This document shows, one piece after another, positions 23,628 through 35,100 of a stretch of DNA of 64,000 nt (its first letter is position 1; the number at the start of each line of letters is the position of its first letter). A program made the position numbers and the translations under genes. A model generated the notes under the pieces. It had not been told where the DNA came from. It saw only the letters and a list, made by a program, of their open reading frames with translations, and made no database searches. This DNA comes from Cercophora sp. LCS_1. Lineage: Eukaryota; Ascomycota; Sordariomycetes; Sordariales; Lasiosphaeriaceae. Location of the stretch: positions 620,001 to 684,000 of the forward strand of contig JAPZLL010000007.1 in assembly GCA_036250225.1 (NCBI GenBank), given 5' to 3'.

Positions 23628-24745
23628 GCTGGAAGGGGTGGGAGGGGGTTAGATGCCATGGAGGCGGGCCATGCGTCTCCTCAGCGTCAGATTCGTTGAC
23701 GTCGGGCTGGTAGTTCCCAATTGGTTGGTTCACACAGCTTCAAGCCGAAAGATTTTGCAAAACAACCGAGAATACGTTTCCTCGCCGGAGGTGGCGTGAA
23801 TACCGCCTTTGCGAACCTAGACCTGGTGGAGGACAGGTGTACCTCATAAGCTCACAAAATAATTTGAAGGACATCAAGGTAATTGATGTGCAGGGGCCAA
23901 GTACTTCAGACTCTGCGTATTAAGCCACGGAACAACCAACGTCTCGGCAAGTAAATAGCCATAGTTTGATATGACGAAAGTGTGTATGTGATGACCAGTT
24001 ATCAATTAGGTTTATCAACTGAGTAAAGCCCAAGGATCTGCGAATATGTCTGGTAGTTCTACGTTGAAAGCTACCAATCATAAGCATATGGCAATAACGG
24101 AGTTCCCTCCGTGTGTTATCTGCAAGTGGTTGAGCTAAATCTCACCTGGACAGGATATTCATGCAGTTTAGAACTCGGGACGTCTTCCAGTGTTAAAAAA
24201 TAGAGATGAACAGAAATTTATCATACTTCAAGTAAAATAAAAGCTATTTTAGAGTTCAATTTTTTATGAAGAGGCTTTTTGCCCTTTGACTGTCTGTGTT
24301 TGCTCTTGCGCTATAGTCGAGTCGTACCATGAGTTTACTATTTTGTTCGAGGCGCCCCGCCCCACTAGTACGCACGGACTTGATTTGGCGTCCCTGGTGA
24401 TCCGCATTCTCTGCGCCTTCCGATGGTTTTCTTTCCGCAGTCAACATTGCGACAACCTGGAATTCAGTTGTTGCGCCACCGACACCCATACCGTACCTCC
24501 GCTTGCCGAGCTCACTGGCGCGCAACAAAGGTCGCCCGATATCCACACTGTGGTGAAGGGACCAATCCACTCTTTGTCGGCCTTTGTGGCCCTCACACGG
24601 TCCTTGCCGTCGTCGATCTGCATCGCAAGGTCTGCCTAACGACCGCAGGAAAATCGGTCGCAGAATTTTCGCTGAGCTTGACGCGCCCTCTTCACCCCGG
24701 CTATACTGCGAAAAACCTGGCGCACGTTCATAACGAAGCGACAAG
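23628..24745. other. Divergent intergenic region with an AT-rich island
   Basis: The gap between the Uso1 and Rat1 starts contains a clearly AT-rich block at about 23830-24270 (runs such as AAAATAGAGATG and TCAAGTAAAATAAAAGC), set in otherwise GC-rich DNA. No open frame of note and no terminal repeats are visible in the block. It may be a decayed, RIP-mutated transposon fragment or simply an AT-rich spacer. The part nearest Rat1 (24300-24745) returns to normal composition and likely holds its promoter and leader. Confidence 0.5.
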
Positions 24746-27700
24746 ATGGGTATTCCGGCCGCCTTCCGGTGGCTTTCCACCAAGTACCCCAAGATCGTAT
24801 CACCTGTGATCGAGGACCAGCCGATTGTTATGGAAGATGGATCCGTCATCCCAGTCGATACGACGAGGCCGAACCCGAATGGCGAAGAGTTTGACAACCT
24901 GTACCTCGACATGAACGGCATCGTCCATCCTTGCTCGCATCCCGAGGACAAGCCCGCGCCCAAGGACGAGGAGGAGATGATGGTGGAGATTTTCAAGTAC
25001 ACTGAGCGCGTTGTCAACATGGTCCGGCCCCGCAAGCTGCTCATGATTGCAGTCGGTTAGTCTAAATATTGTCACATTTTATGGGAAGGCACTGACTTTG
25101 CGGTAGATGGTGTGGCTCCTCGTGCCAAAATGAACCAGCAACGATCCCGTCGTTTCCGTGCTGCCCGTGAAGCCAAGGAGAAAGAGGAGGAAAAGCAGGC
25201 ATTCATTGAATTGATGAAGAAATCAAACGGGGCCGCAAAGCAGGAGCCCGTCGAGGAGGTTGTCAAGAAGGCCTTCGATTCCAACTCGATTACCCCAGGA
25301 ACTCCCTTCATGGACATTCTGGCTGCGAGCTTGCGGTATTGGTGCTCATACAAGCTCAACTCGGACCCTGCGTGGGCCAACATGAAGGTCATCATTTCTG
25401 ATGCCACCGTGCCCGGCGAAGGCGAGCACAAGATCATGGACTTTGTCCGCTCACAGCGAAACTCTCCCGACCATGACCCCAACACTCGGCACGTCATCTA
25501 CGGCCTGGATGCCGATCTGATCATGCTTGGTCTTGCAACACATGAGCCCCATTTCCGTGTTCTTCGTGAAGATGTCTTTGCCCAGCAAGGCAGGGCCAGG
25601 ATGTGCAAGATCTGCGGCCAGACAGGTCACAACGAACAAAACTGCAGAGGTGAGGCAAAGGAAAAGCAGGGTGAGTTCGATGAAAAAGAAAAGACGCAAC
25701 CCTTGAAGCCCTTCATCTGGCTCCATGTGTCCATTCTGCGTGAGTATCTTGCCGTCGAACTTGACATTCCCGGCCTGCCTTTCCGCTTCGATATTGAGCG
25801 AGCCATTGACGACTGGGTCTTCATGTGCTTCTTTGTCGGAAATGATTTCCTTCCTCATCTGCCCGCCCTAGAAATCAGAGAGAACGGTATCGAGACTCTC
25901 ATGGCGATTTGGAGAGACAATTTGCCACACATGGGCGGCTACGTAACCAAGGATGGTCATGTGGACCTGGAGCGAGCACAGTTCATCATGAGCGGCCTCG
26001 CCAAGCAAGAGGACGCAATCTTCCGAAGGAGAAAAGAGACTGAGGACCGCCGGGAGGCAGGCTTCAAGCGGCGCAAGATGCAGCAGGAGCAGCAGCAGCA
26101 GCAGCGAGGTAAAGGCAGAAACGGTGGCTTCCAGCAGCAAGAATCCCTTACCGCCATCAAGGCGCGAATAAAAGCTGGTGAGGCCAGCGGAGAGGGCCTC
26201 CAGTTACTTTCGTTCCCAACCAAGGTGCCGCAAGCGATCACTCACGATATGGTAGTGAACCGCGGCCTCGTGGACCAAGCCAATGTAGCCAACAAGAGTG
26301 CTGCCAGCGTGCTCAAGGAACAGATGAAGAACTTAAAGGGGAAGACCGAGTCCACGGAGAACGGAGAGGCCAAAGGAGCGGCGCCAGCCAAGGAACAAGC
26401 GCCCGCGCCCGCGCCCGCCGCTGAGGAAGTGCCAATATCGCCAGCGTCAGCCCTTGGGAAACGCAAGGCATCCATCATGGAAGCAGAGGGCACGAGTACC
26501 CCATCTTCCGACGCCGAAACCTCGGCGGCAGAAGAGGAAGTGACCGATACAGTCCGGCTCTGGGAGGAGGGTTACTCCGACCGGTACTACGAGCAAAAGT
26601 TCAAGGTGGACCCCAAGGACATTGCATTCCGGCACAAAGTTGCCCGTGCCTATGTTGAGGGTCTCGCCTGGGTCCTGATGTACTATTCCCAGGGCTGTCC
26701 CTCATGGGAGTGGTACTACCCCTACCACTATGCTCCCTTTGCCGCCGATTTCGTTGACATGGGCAAGATGACCATCAACTTTGAGAAGGGCAGGATATCC
26801 AAACCGTTTGAGCAGCTCATGAGCGTTCTGCCCGCTGCGTCCCGTCACGCCATTCCAGAGGTCTACCACGAGCTCATGCTCCATGAGGACAGTGAGATTC
26901 TTGATTTCTATCCTGAAGAGTTTGAAATCGATCTGAACGGAAAGAAGATGGCCTGGCAGGGCGTTGCGCTTCTGCCATTCATCGATATGCCCCGTCTACT
27001 GACCGCCATGAAGGAAAAGGAGCACCTCCTAAGCGAGGACGACAAGATCAGAAACAGCATGGGGAGGAATGTTCTTATAATCGCCGACTCTCACGGCGAA
27101 CTCTACGATGACCTGTCAAAGCTATACTCCAAGAAGGGCGAGGCACGCCTCGAGCTGAACCCTAGAAGGAGTGACGGCCTGGCTGGATTCGCTGAGAAGA
27201 TCGAGGGTTACCTCCCTCATGGCACACTGACCTACCCCTTGGAGAGGAAGAGCATGCCCGACGTCGAGTACGATCGTTCATTGAGGTATGTCCTACGTCG
27301 GTGCTGGTTCAGAAAACTTGCTAACAGCTCGCAGCGTTCACTATGCTTTCCCAGATGCAGGTCACCACAAGTCGATGCTCTTGCGGGGCGTAAAGATGCC
27401 GCATCCTGCTTTGGACCGCAATGACATTGACGACCTTCGCAACAAGTCATCGCGATCTGGAAGGAGCTTCGGTGGAGTCCCTCTGAATGGTCGCGGTGGC
27501 GGCAGAGGCGGCAGGGGTGGTCGCATCAACTATGGACCGGACAGGGCTCAAGGCGACTCTCGTGGTGGTTACCAGACGCCGCGTATGCAGAAACGGAATA
27601 ATTGGAACGCCCCAGGTGCACAAGGTGGTTCATACCATCAGCCGCCGCCCTCGGGCTGGCAACCGCCGCCACCGGGCGGTCAAGGTTTCGGCGCGGGCCT

Positions 27701-27980
27701 CCCGCCTCCCCCTCCCCCGACCTACTATCCTCCAGCCTCCCACTACGGTCCTCCGGGTCAGGTGCCCCCGGGATCATACGGGAACCAGGGAGGGTATCAA
27801 GGCGGGTATCAAGGTGGTCATCAGGGTCAACAAGGCCACCAAGGCGGTTACCAGGGTGGTTATCAAGGAGGCTACCAAGGCGGCCAGCAAGGAGGTTATG
27901 GTCAAGGCCGGCCGTATGATGACAGAAACCGCAACTACCAGGGCGGCGGTAGAGGTAATGATAGGGGCTATCGCCGCTAA
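24746..27980 (+). CDS. RAT1: 5'-3' exoribonuclease Rat1 (Xrn2)
   Basis: Model: join(24746..25055, 25107..27285, 27335..27980), 1044 aa. The start MGIPAAFRWLSTKYPKI and the acidic catalytic motifs (LYLDMNGIVHPC, then ISDATVPGEGEHKIM and YGLDADLIML) are those of the XRN family. A CCHC zinc knuckle, CKICGQTGHNEQNC, sits at residues 270-283, as in filamentous-fungal Rat1. The XRN core continues to about residue 850, interrupted by a Lys/Gln- and Ala/Glu-rich insert (about 430-610). The C-terminus is rich in RGG and GYQGG repeats. The enzyme degrades 5'-monophosphate RNA in the nucleus, trims rRNA and snoRNA ends and promotes RNA polymerase II termination, usually with Rai1. All key acidic residues seen in the N-terminal block are intact. 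Confidence 0.95.
27782..27903 (+). repeat. GYQGG-type repeat in the Rat1 C-terminus
   Basis: A run of pentapeptide-like units (GYQGG, GHQGQ, GYQGG, GQQGG) is coded by imperfect 12- to 15-base repeats. It follows the Pro-rich segment and forms a low-complexity tail likely to contact RNA or to phase-separate, which is inference from composition. Repeat number may vary between strains. Confidence 0.8.
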
Positions 27981-29151
27981 ATGTGGGGAAGAATGACGTT
28001 GTAGGCTTGTCTTGTAGGATCGTTTTGCTATCATAGTTAGAGCATCACCAGATCTTACATTGTATCACTTCTGGTTGTTAGTGTATGTACATAGCCAGTT
28101 CCGCGGGAAATATGGTATTGTTGGCGTTGTACGGTTTCGCATCCAGGGGGAGCTGTTCCCTCAAATGAGTGAATCAGTGTTGATCGCGGTGTTGTCTTTT
28201 TTCCCGAGAGGGAGTTTGAAACGCCGTTGCTGATGAACCAGAAAACAGCCGCTGCAGGGCGATCCGTCTAATGACCGGGCAAAGACGGTAGAGTCTTAGA
28301 GGGTGGCATTGTCTCACCTTTTGGAATTTGGCTTGACGGCGAGCACACGCATGAGCCTTGGATCTGGTTGACGACACACCCTGCATTTGCGATCGGCCAA
28401 CCGAAGGGGGAGGCGTGTGGGCCGTGTACAATGCAGCAAAAACAAAGCCGGCCAGATTCACACACACCAAAACGGGCGTGTCAGGCCAAATTGTCTTCGT
28501 CCCCGGTGGCGCTTCGAAACACACATCCATCAATTAGCCCAGGCGCAGGCGCAGGTACCCGGGACGGGGCAAATGAGAGAATTGGGGAAGCAGCGGGAAC
28601 GACCAGTCAGTTTTACTCGGTTTTGGATTGCTGGCCGACGGCACCTGAAATTGCAGGGCTGGATGGAGGGACCAATTCCCTTGCGTGCTGTCATGTGTCT
28701 GCTCGGTTGATTCCGTTTGTGAAAGAAGAGAGCTGCGAGGTGCCCTGATGCAAGTGCCTCCCTCCTTCCCCTCTGCGTCGTGGGATCGTTAGTGGACCTA
28801 GGCAAGGAAAGAGCGAACAAGAAAGAGCGACCCCGCCTCGCGATCCGCACCATCGGCATCCGCAAACCGCACCTGCTGTTAGCACCAAGCGAGGAGCCAC
28901 TCCATTTCCTTCAACACCACAAACCCGTATCACGATACCCAAACAACCGCCGCCGCCATTTGCCCTTTCCCACACCGCACTGGCTGCACAAGGGTTCCAC
29001 AACTCCGCACTTCTGACATCTCATATCTCATCGAGAAGGATCGAAGAAGCAAAACCGCAAGCGCCAGAAGGAACCACGACCCAATCATGAGAAGGCAACG
29101 GCCCGCTGCTGCCCTCGCCGACGCCTCCTCTGCCTTTTTCGCCAACGAACA
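27981..29151. other. Intergenic region between RAT1 and the RasGAP gene
   Basis: This 1.17-kb gap holds the Rat1 3' end and the promoter and leader of the RasGAP gene. Only short, unsupported ORFs were seen. Confidence 0.5.
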
Positions 29152-32100
29152 ATGAACATAAATGGGGGTGCTTCCAACCAGTCCTTTCTCGCTATGAACG
29201 GCGATGCGGGTCTCCTGGTCGGCGCCCTCGTCGAGAGGCTCACAACCAGGGTACCCTATCCATTCCCCCAGTTGCTCTTTCTGTATAGTTGCAGTGATGG
29301 TTTACTAAGTCTCGCCTTTTTTTCCTTTTGCGAACAGCTCCCACATCGAACCGGCACGCCTGCCCAAGACCTGTCCCTAGACGACATTGTCGCCATCACG
29401 CGCGCGACCCTCGTGAAAGTCAGCACCACGAACATTGTCCTCGTTCTCGACTCCCTACTTGCGCTGCTCGAGGACCTCTCGCGCCCTTACAAGAGCGTCC
29501 TCAACCACCCGCCCCACGTCCTCCTATCCGAACTCTATACTCTCGAGCTGATTGCCGACTGCTGCGCCAGCCATTGGGATCCTGCGTCCGCCAGGACGTC
29601 CTCCTCTGGTCCCGACAGCACCCCCCTCTCCCCGACGCGGCGCGCCACCCTACCTGCCCCAACTCCCCTTGACGACGGTCTAGTGACCCGGCTGCTCGAT
29701 ATAATCAAGCTATTATTCGAGCCTCTCCCAGACGGCTACATCCTTCCAGCCAAGACAATACTGGACGATTCCTCGGCGCGCCACATTGCGGCCGCGCTCT
29801 ACGAAGAGTCCGTCCGCACACCTCTATCCACCCCGTCCAATGCGTCCAACGAGCCGCTCGAAAGCGGCCGGCTGCTGCAGGTCCACGCCGCCGCCATCGA
29901 GTCGCATGTCAAGACCATCGTCGAGTACGCAACGGCCTCGACATGGAGCGCCGCTTTTGACTATGTTCGCAATGTCATATACACTGCGCGAACCACGGTG
30001 CCTGCACAAGGGAACCCCCTCCCCAATGCGGCGGCGGCCGAGGAGGAGCGCAATGCTCTTGTTGTGCTCCGCGCCGTCTCATATTTCTGGGTGGATGGTC
30101 AAAAACTGATGTCGGTTGTGCAGGAGTTCTGCTCGAGCTTTCTGCACTTCCGCAAGTCGTTCCAAAACATGGTGGCTATAGTTACGCCACTCCTCATTAC
30201 CCGCTGGCTGGACCGATACCCGGCCGAGTTCGTGCAGATGCACACGATGCAGAAGCGTCGCGACAGCGGACCCGACACCTTGTTTGACATGACGCATACA
30301 GTGGTCGATAACGGGAGGCGCCGCGCTCTGCTTTACCCGCTACAGACGACACTACTCTTCCTACTCCCCGACGTCTTCGAGGTTGCTAGTAATCTCCGCG
30401 AGGCTAAGAGCGGGAGCATGGCGAAAAAGGTGGGCTTCCTCGATGGGCTGCGCAAGGCGTTGCGCAATCGCAACGAGCAGGCTGCTTATTGTCTCGTCTC
30501 GCTTCTCCGTGCGGCTCGACACTTTGATGCGGAAAGTGATTCGGCATTGTTGAGTTATGCTATGGACGTGCAAGACGAGGTGCGCGAGGCCGTCTTCCGT
30601 CGCTTCTCACCAGGCATCGACAGTGTGCTCTTCGAACAGGACATCATGACAGCCGCATTCGTCAGTCTGGCAAGTCTAAACTTCGAAAATTGCGTCGAGT
30701 CCCTCGCTCCTTCGTGCCTTGCCTCCTCGGCACCGCACAGCTTCAAGATATCAGTCATTCAAGCATGCTCACACTTCGCTCGCCTCGGTGCGGGCGATCT
30801 ATATCAGCCCCTCTTCACCGTTGCATCAGCCTTTATTCAGGGCCAGTTGCAAACCATGTCCAACCTGTTGCACGAGGGGTATGTGGAAGAGCAGACCGCC
30901 CAACGTAAGGCGGCGGAGAGCCCAAGCTCAGTTAATATTGTGTGCAACATTATGAGCTTCCTGGACGCGTCGCCTTTGACCCTGTTCCAAGGCCCACCAC
31001 CGAGTGATGCAGAAAGAGAGGTGTTCTACCAGGAAAACCTGAAGAGCCTCATCAATTGCATGGTCGCATCCGACGAGTCTGTCAGACGACTCGCAACAGG
31101 GGTGGCAAGGCGATTGTTCGCGAAAGAAAAGGTGTTGGAAAGATTGAGAGGCCATAAGACGCTCAAAAGAAAAGACACGAGGACAGACTTTTGGAGGTTG
31201 ACAAGTCTAATCCTAGGGTCGATCTGTGATAGGGCCGGGTTACCGGGGACGGCCGATGGTCTAAGGAGCATCCACGGCTACCTGGAGAGCCGGTTGTTAC
31301 TGCTCAAGTCGATCCCGGAGCTGTCCGAGATCACGAATGACCTACACGAGTGGACGGCTGCGTCGACAAAGTTGGAGACCCTGCTACTTGTGTCCCTTTG
31401 TTCGGCGGATATTGAGGTCTGCCAGATTGTCACAAGCTGCATCGCCACTTTCCTTGACGAATGTAAGCTCATCGAGGCGGCAACGACTTCAGACACCGCA
31501 AGAGCGTCGATTGTGATATTGAGAAACGGCGAAATATTCAGGGAGATTTCGTCAAGAGCATTCCGTTTTACAGGACTCGTAGCGTTCCAGAAGAGGATAC
31601 GAACGCTGTTGAGGCGCATGCAATATCCTAGCGCTGGAATACTCGACGCGTGGGAGATCGTCTTTGATCGATGGCTACATCTGTCAAAGGACGTCTCGAT
31701 GACGGCAGTTGAGGCTGTCGCCGAGAGGACAGTTTCCGAGTGGAGAAATTTCTCTGGATTCCTCGCGTCGTTAGGCGGTATCTGCACGGCAGATCAAGCA
31801 GCCAACTTTGAGGAGCCAGCGATCAGCGGACTAAGGTGGATCGATCGTCTATCGTCCGAGAACCATGAGGAGCCGTTGTTGAATCGATATCTGAGGTTGA
31901 GCATCCAGCTGCTTGCCTGCGCCAACGTCAGGATACGCGAGACCATGCGCGAGGTCCTCTCTACCGAAGTGCCGCCATCCCTATATCAGCCTCTATTCAA
32001 AGCCCTGGAGTCGGAGCTTGACGTACTGTTCACCGGGGCCCTGGAGCCGTCAGTCAAGGGGCAAGACAACGAAATCATCTTTGCCGAGCAAGCCGCGTCC

Positions 32101-35100
32101 CTTCTCAAGGCTCTAGTTGAGAGACTGGATACGCCTTCGGACCTGGGCGCAGCATCGTCCTTGCATCTTGGCACACTGACACTGAACTTTGCCAAATTCC
32201 TCGATGGTGTCCCCGACACGCCAAGCAGCCTCCGTGTGAAGATCAAGATCTGCAATCTTTGCGAGGCCGTCACGAAAAGAAAAGAGCACCTGAATCTTCG
32301 GGATGATGTCCGGAATCGCAATCAGCTCCTTGAGTACATCTTCAGCTGGATTGCCAGGCCGCGCTCCCCAAGACCAGAAGGCATGGCATACGAAGCAAAA
32401 GGTGGCCCAGCTGGCAGCAGACGTGATGTACAAGATGAGACACAGCGGGTTCAGAAAGATCTCGATAAGGCGTGTCTAAGGTCGTTAGCCGAGCTGACGT
32501 TCCGCTTGCCATTGCAGCCCGGGGATGGACAGACAGATGCGGGCACCAGCGAGCTCAAGAGTCAGATGTTTCACCAGTACTTTAACCGATTCCTGTCATT
32601 GCTGAACTTGGAGCCATCACTGAGCGAGCTTGGGGGCCGCGGTGGTGAAGTGGTGCCCGCTGGAGGAGGCGGGGGCCGTGATGGCGAGCCGAGCGTGGCA
32701 GACCTCGCCATCACCATCTTATCGAATCTACTGAGCGCCAATATTGATGTTGGGCTTAAACACTCGTTGAGTATAGGATACCACGAGAACGTCGAGATCC
32801 GCACAGCATTCGTCAGGGTGCTCTACAACATTCTGGTGCAGGGAACCGAATTTAATAACCTTTCGGATGCTGCGGTGAGCGAGAAGTATGACGAGTTACT
32901 TGATGTAAGTTGAAGCCCTGCTTGAGAGAGTGTGAGAGGGGCGCTAACATTGAACAGCTTCTGACCAGTGACACCACGCTGGCAGCCGCCATGGCTGCGG
33001 TCTGCCCAAGCCACGAACTCGATGAACTAACGATTTCCTTGCTGAATATATACGAGACCAGGGGTATGAGTTTTGTGTTGCTCGAAGCGTTGATCAAGCA
33101 GGAAGTGGAGGACACCGAGAACGAATCCGAGTTACTACGTAGAACGTGTGTGGCCACGAAGATGTTGTCCATCTATGCCAAGTGGAAGGGCAGCGGCTAC
33201 CTCAAGGCAACGCTGCAAAAGGTAGTTGAGAGACTTATAACAGCAGCCAAGGACGTGAACCTTGAGCTGGACCCCACCAGGGTCAGCTCCCAGGAGGACC
33301 TGACGAATAACGCGGGCCAGCTCCAGGTCGTGGCCAAGGTCTTCATCGACGATATTCGGGCTTCAGTCGCCAACATCCCGCCATCTTTCCGCAAAATATG
33401 CAGCCTCATCTCCACGGCAGTCCAGCCCCGGTTCCCGGATGCGAAGTATACCGCCGTTGGCGCATTCATCTTCCTGAGATTCTTCTGTCCTGCCATCGTA
33501 GCGCCAGAAGTTGAAGGGCTAGTTGCCACGGCGCCTTCCAAGGAGATGCGAAGAGGCTTGCTGCTTATCGCCAAGGTCATTCAAAACCTGGCGAATAACG
33601 TGCTGTTTGGCGCGAAGGAGCCGTACATGGTCCCGTTGAACGAGTTTCTGATGCAGAACATCTATAAAGTAACGACGTTCTTGCGAGAGATATCGGTCGC
33701 GCCGGACACGCTTCCCAACACTGCAGGAGGAGAGTCGTTCGACTTTGGCTCTTGCGTTGCCCTGCATAGATTCCTCTACGACCACTGGGATCATGTCAGA
33801 CAACGGTTGGTTTCGCAGGAGCGGCGGGAATTAGTACGATCGCCAGGCGAGTCCACGAGAGGACGGTCACCGGTCCTCGAGCCACTCAGAAACCTGATCA
33901 TGAATCTGGGGCCGCCGCCCCTTGCGGTCACCTGGAACAGGCCACAGATATCGGCAAACACACCACCCGCATACTCGCGATTCCAGAATTTTATGTTGCG
34001 CAACGCATTCCGCAGCACTGAGTCCTTCCTCACTGCCCGGGCCGTCTACGATGGCGGCGAGAGCAAGGATGGACTCTCCATCATCTGCATCATTCTGCGC
34101 AACATCGACGCCGAGTCTATTGACTATGACACCCTTCTCTACTGCTATCTCAAGATTGCCAGCCGACTGTGGCATCGGCCGTTTGGCTTGCTCATTGACG
34201 CAACTTGCTACAACGGCCAGTCGGAACCGCAGGATGAGCTCTTCCAGAAGCTGGAGCAACTGACGCCCAGCGAACTGTCCCGGCAGCTTTCGCGCATCTA
34301 CATATACAACATGAACGGCGCCTGCAAGAAATGCTTCCGTCGGATACTGCGCTTCTCCACCAAGAATGACAACAGCCCTTTCAACCCGCGCAACGTCGAG
34401 TACCACCTGGTAGGTAGTATGCAGGATCTCCAAGTGCACTTTCATTTGAGCCAGCTACACCTACCCAAGGAGACTATCAGCGTCGTTACCGATACCCGCT
34501 ACGTCTTCCAGCCGATCACGCGTCTCTCCAAGTCAAAGGGCAAGATCGATGTTCTCATCAAGGTGGGCAGCCAGTTTGTACAGGTGACAACGGCAAAGAA
34601 GCAAGAGGTTCCCGGGTTCCGGTTGAGCACGACGGTTAACGACATCTTCCGGCTCGGCGATGTGGACGAAGCACCGACCTCGATCCAGACCGAGGACGAC
34701 TCGGCTTTTGGACTGAGAGCCGACAGCGGCAAGATTGTCATGTATTTCACCAGTCCGATGAAGGCGGACGTGCTGCAGGCGATCCGGGCGGCCAAGTCCA
34801 AGTATGGAAAGGACACGCGAGCGATGAAATCGTTTGAGCGATTGATCCGACCACAAGATGTTCCTGGCACACTGCTCAACTTGGCCTTGACGAACTTGGC
34901 AAGCCCGGATGCAGTTCTCAGGTTGTCGTCATATAACCTCCTCGGTGCACTGTGCAAGGCCTTCAAGTTCACGGCTGCATCTCAGCTCATGAGCACCAAG
35001 GACATCTCGGTACCGCTAGATCCATCACAGTTCATCATCAAGATCAGCAGGAAGTTGGCACAAGCCGAGCCGCAGCTGACATCGGATTTCCTGAATGAAT

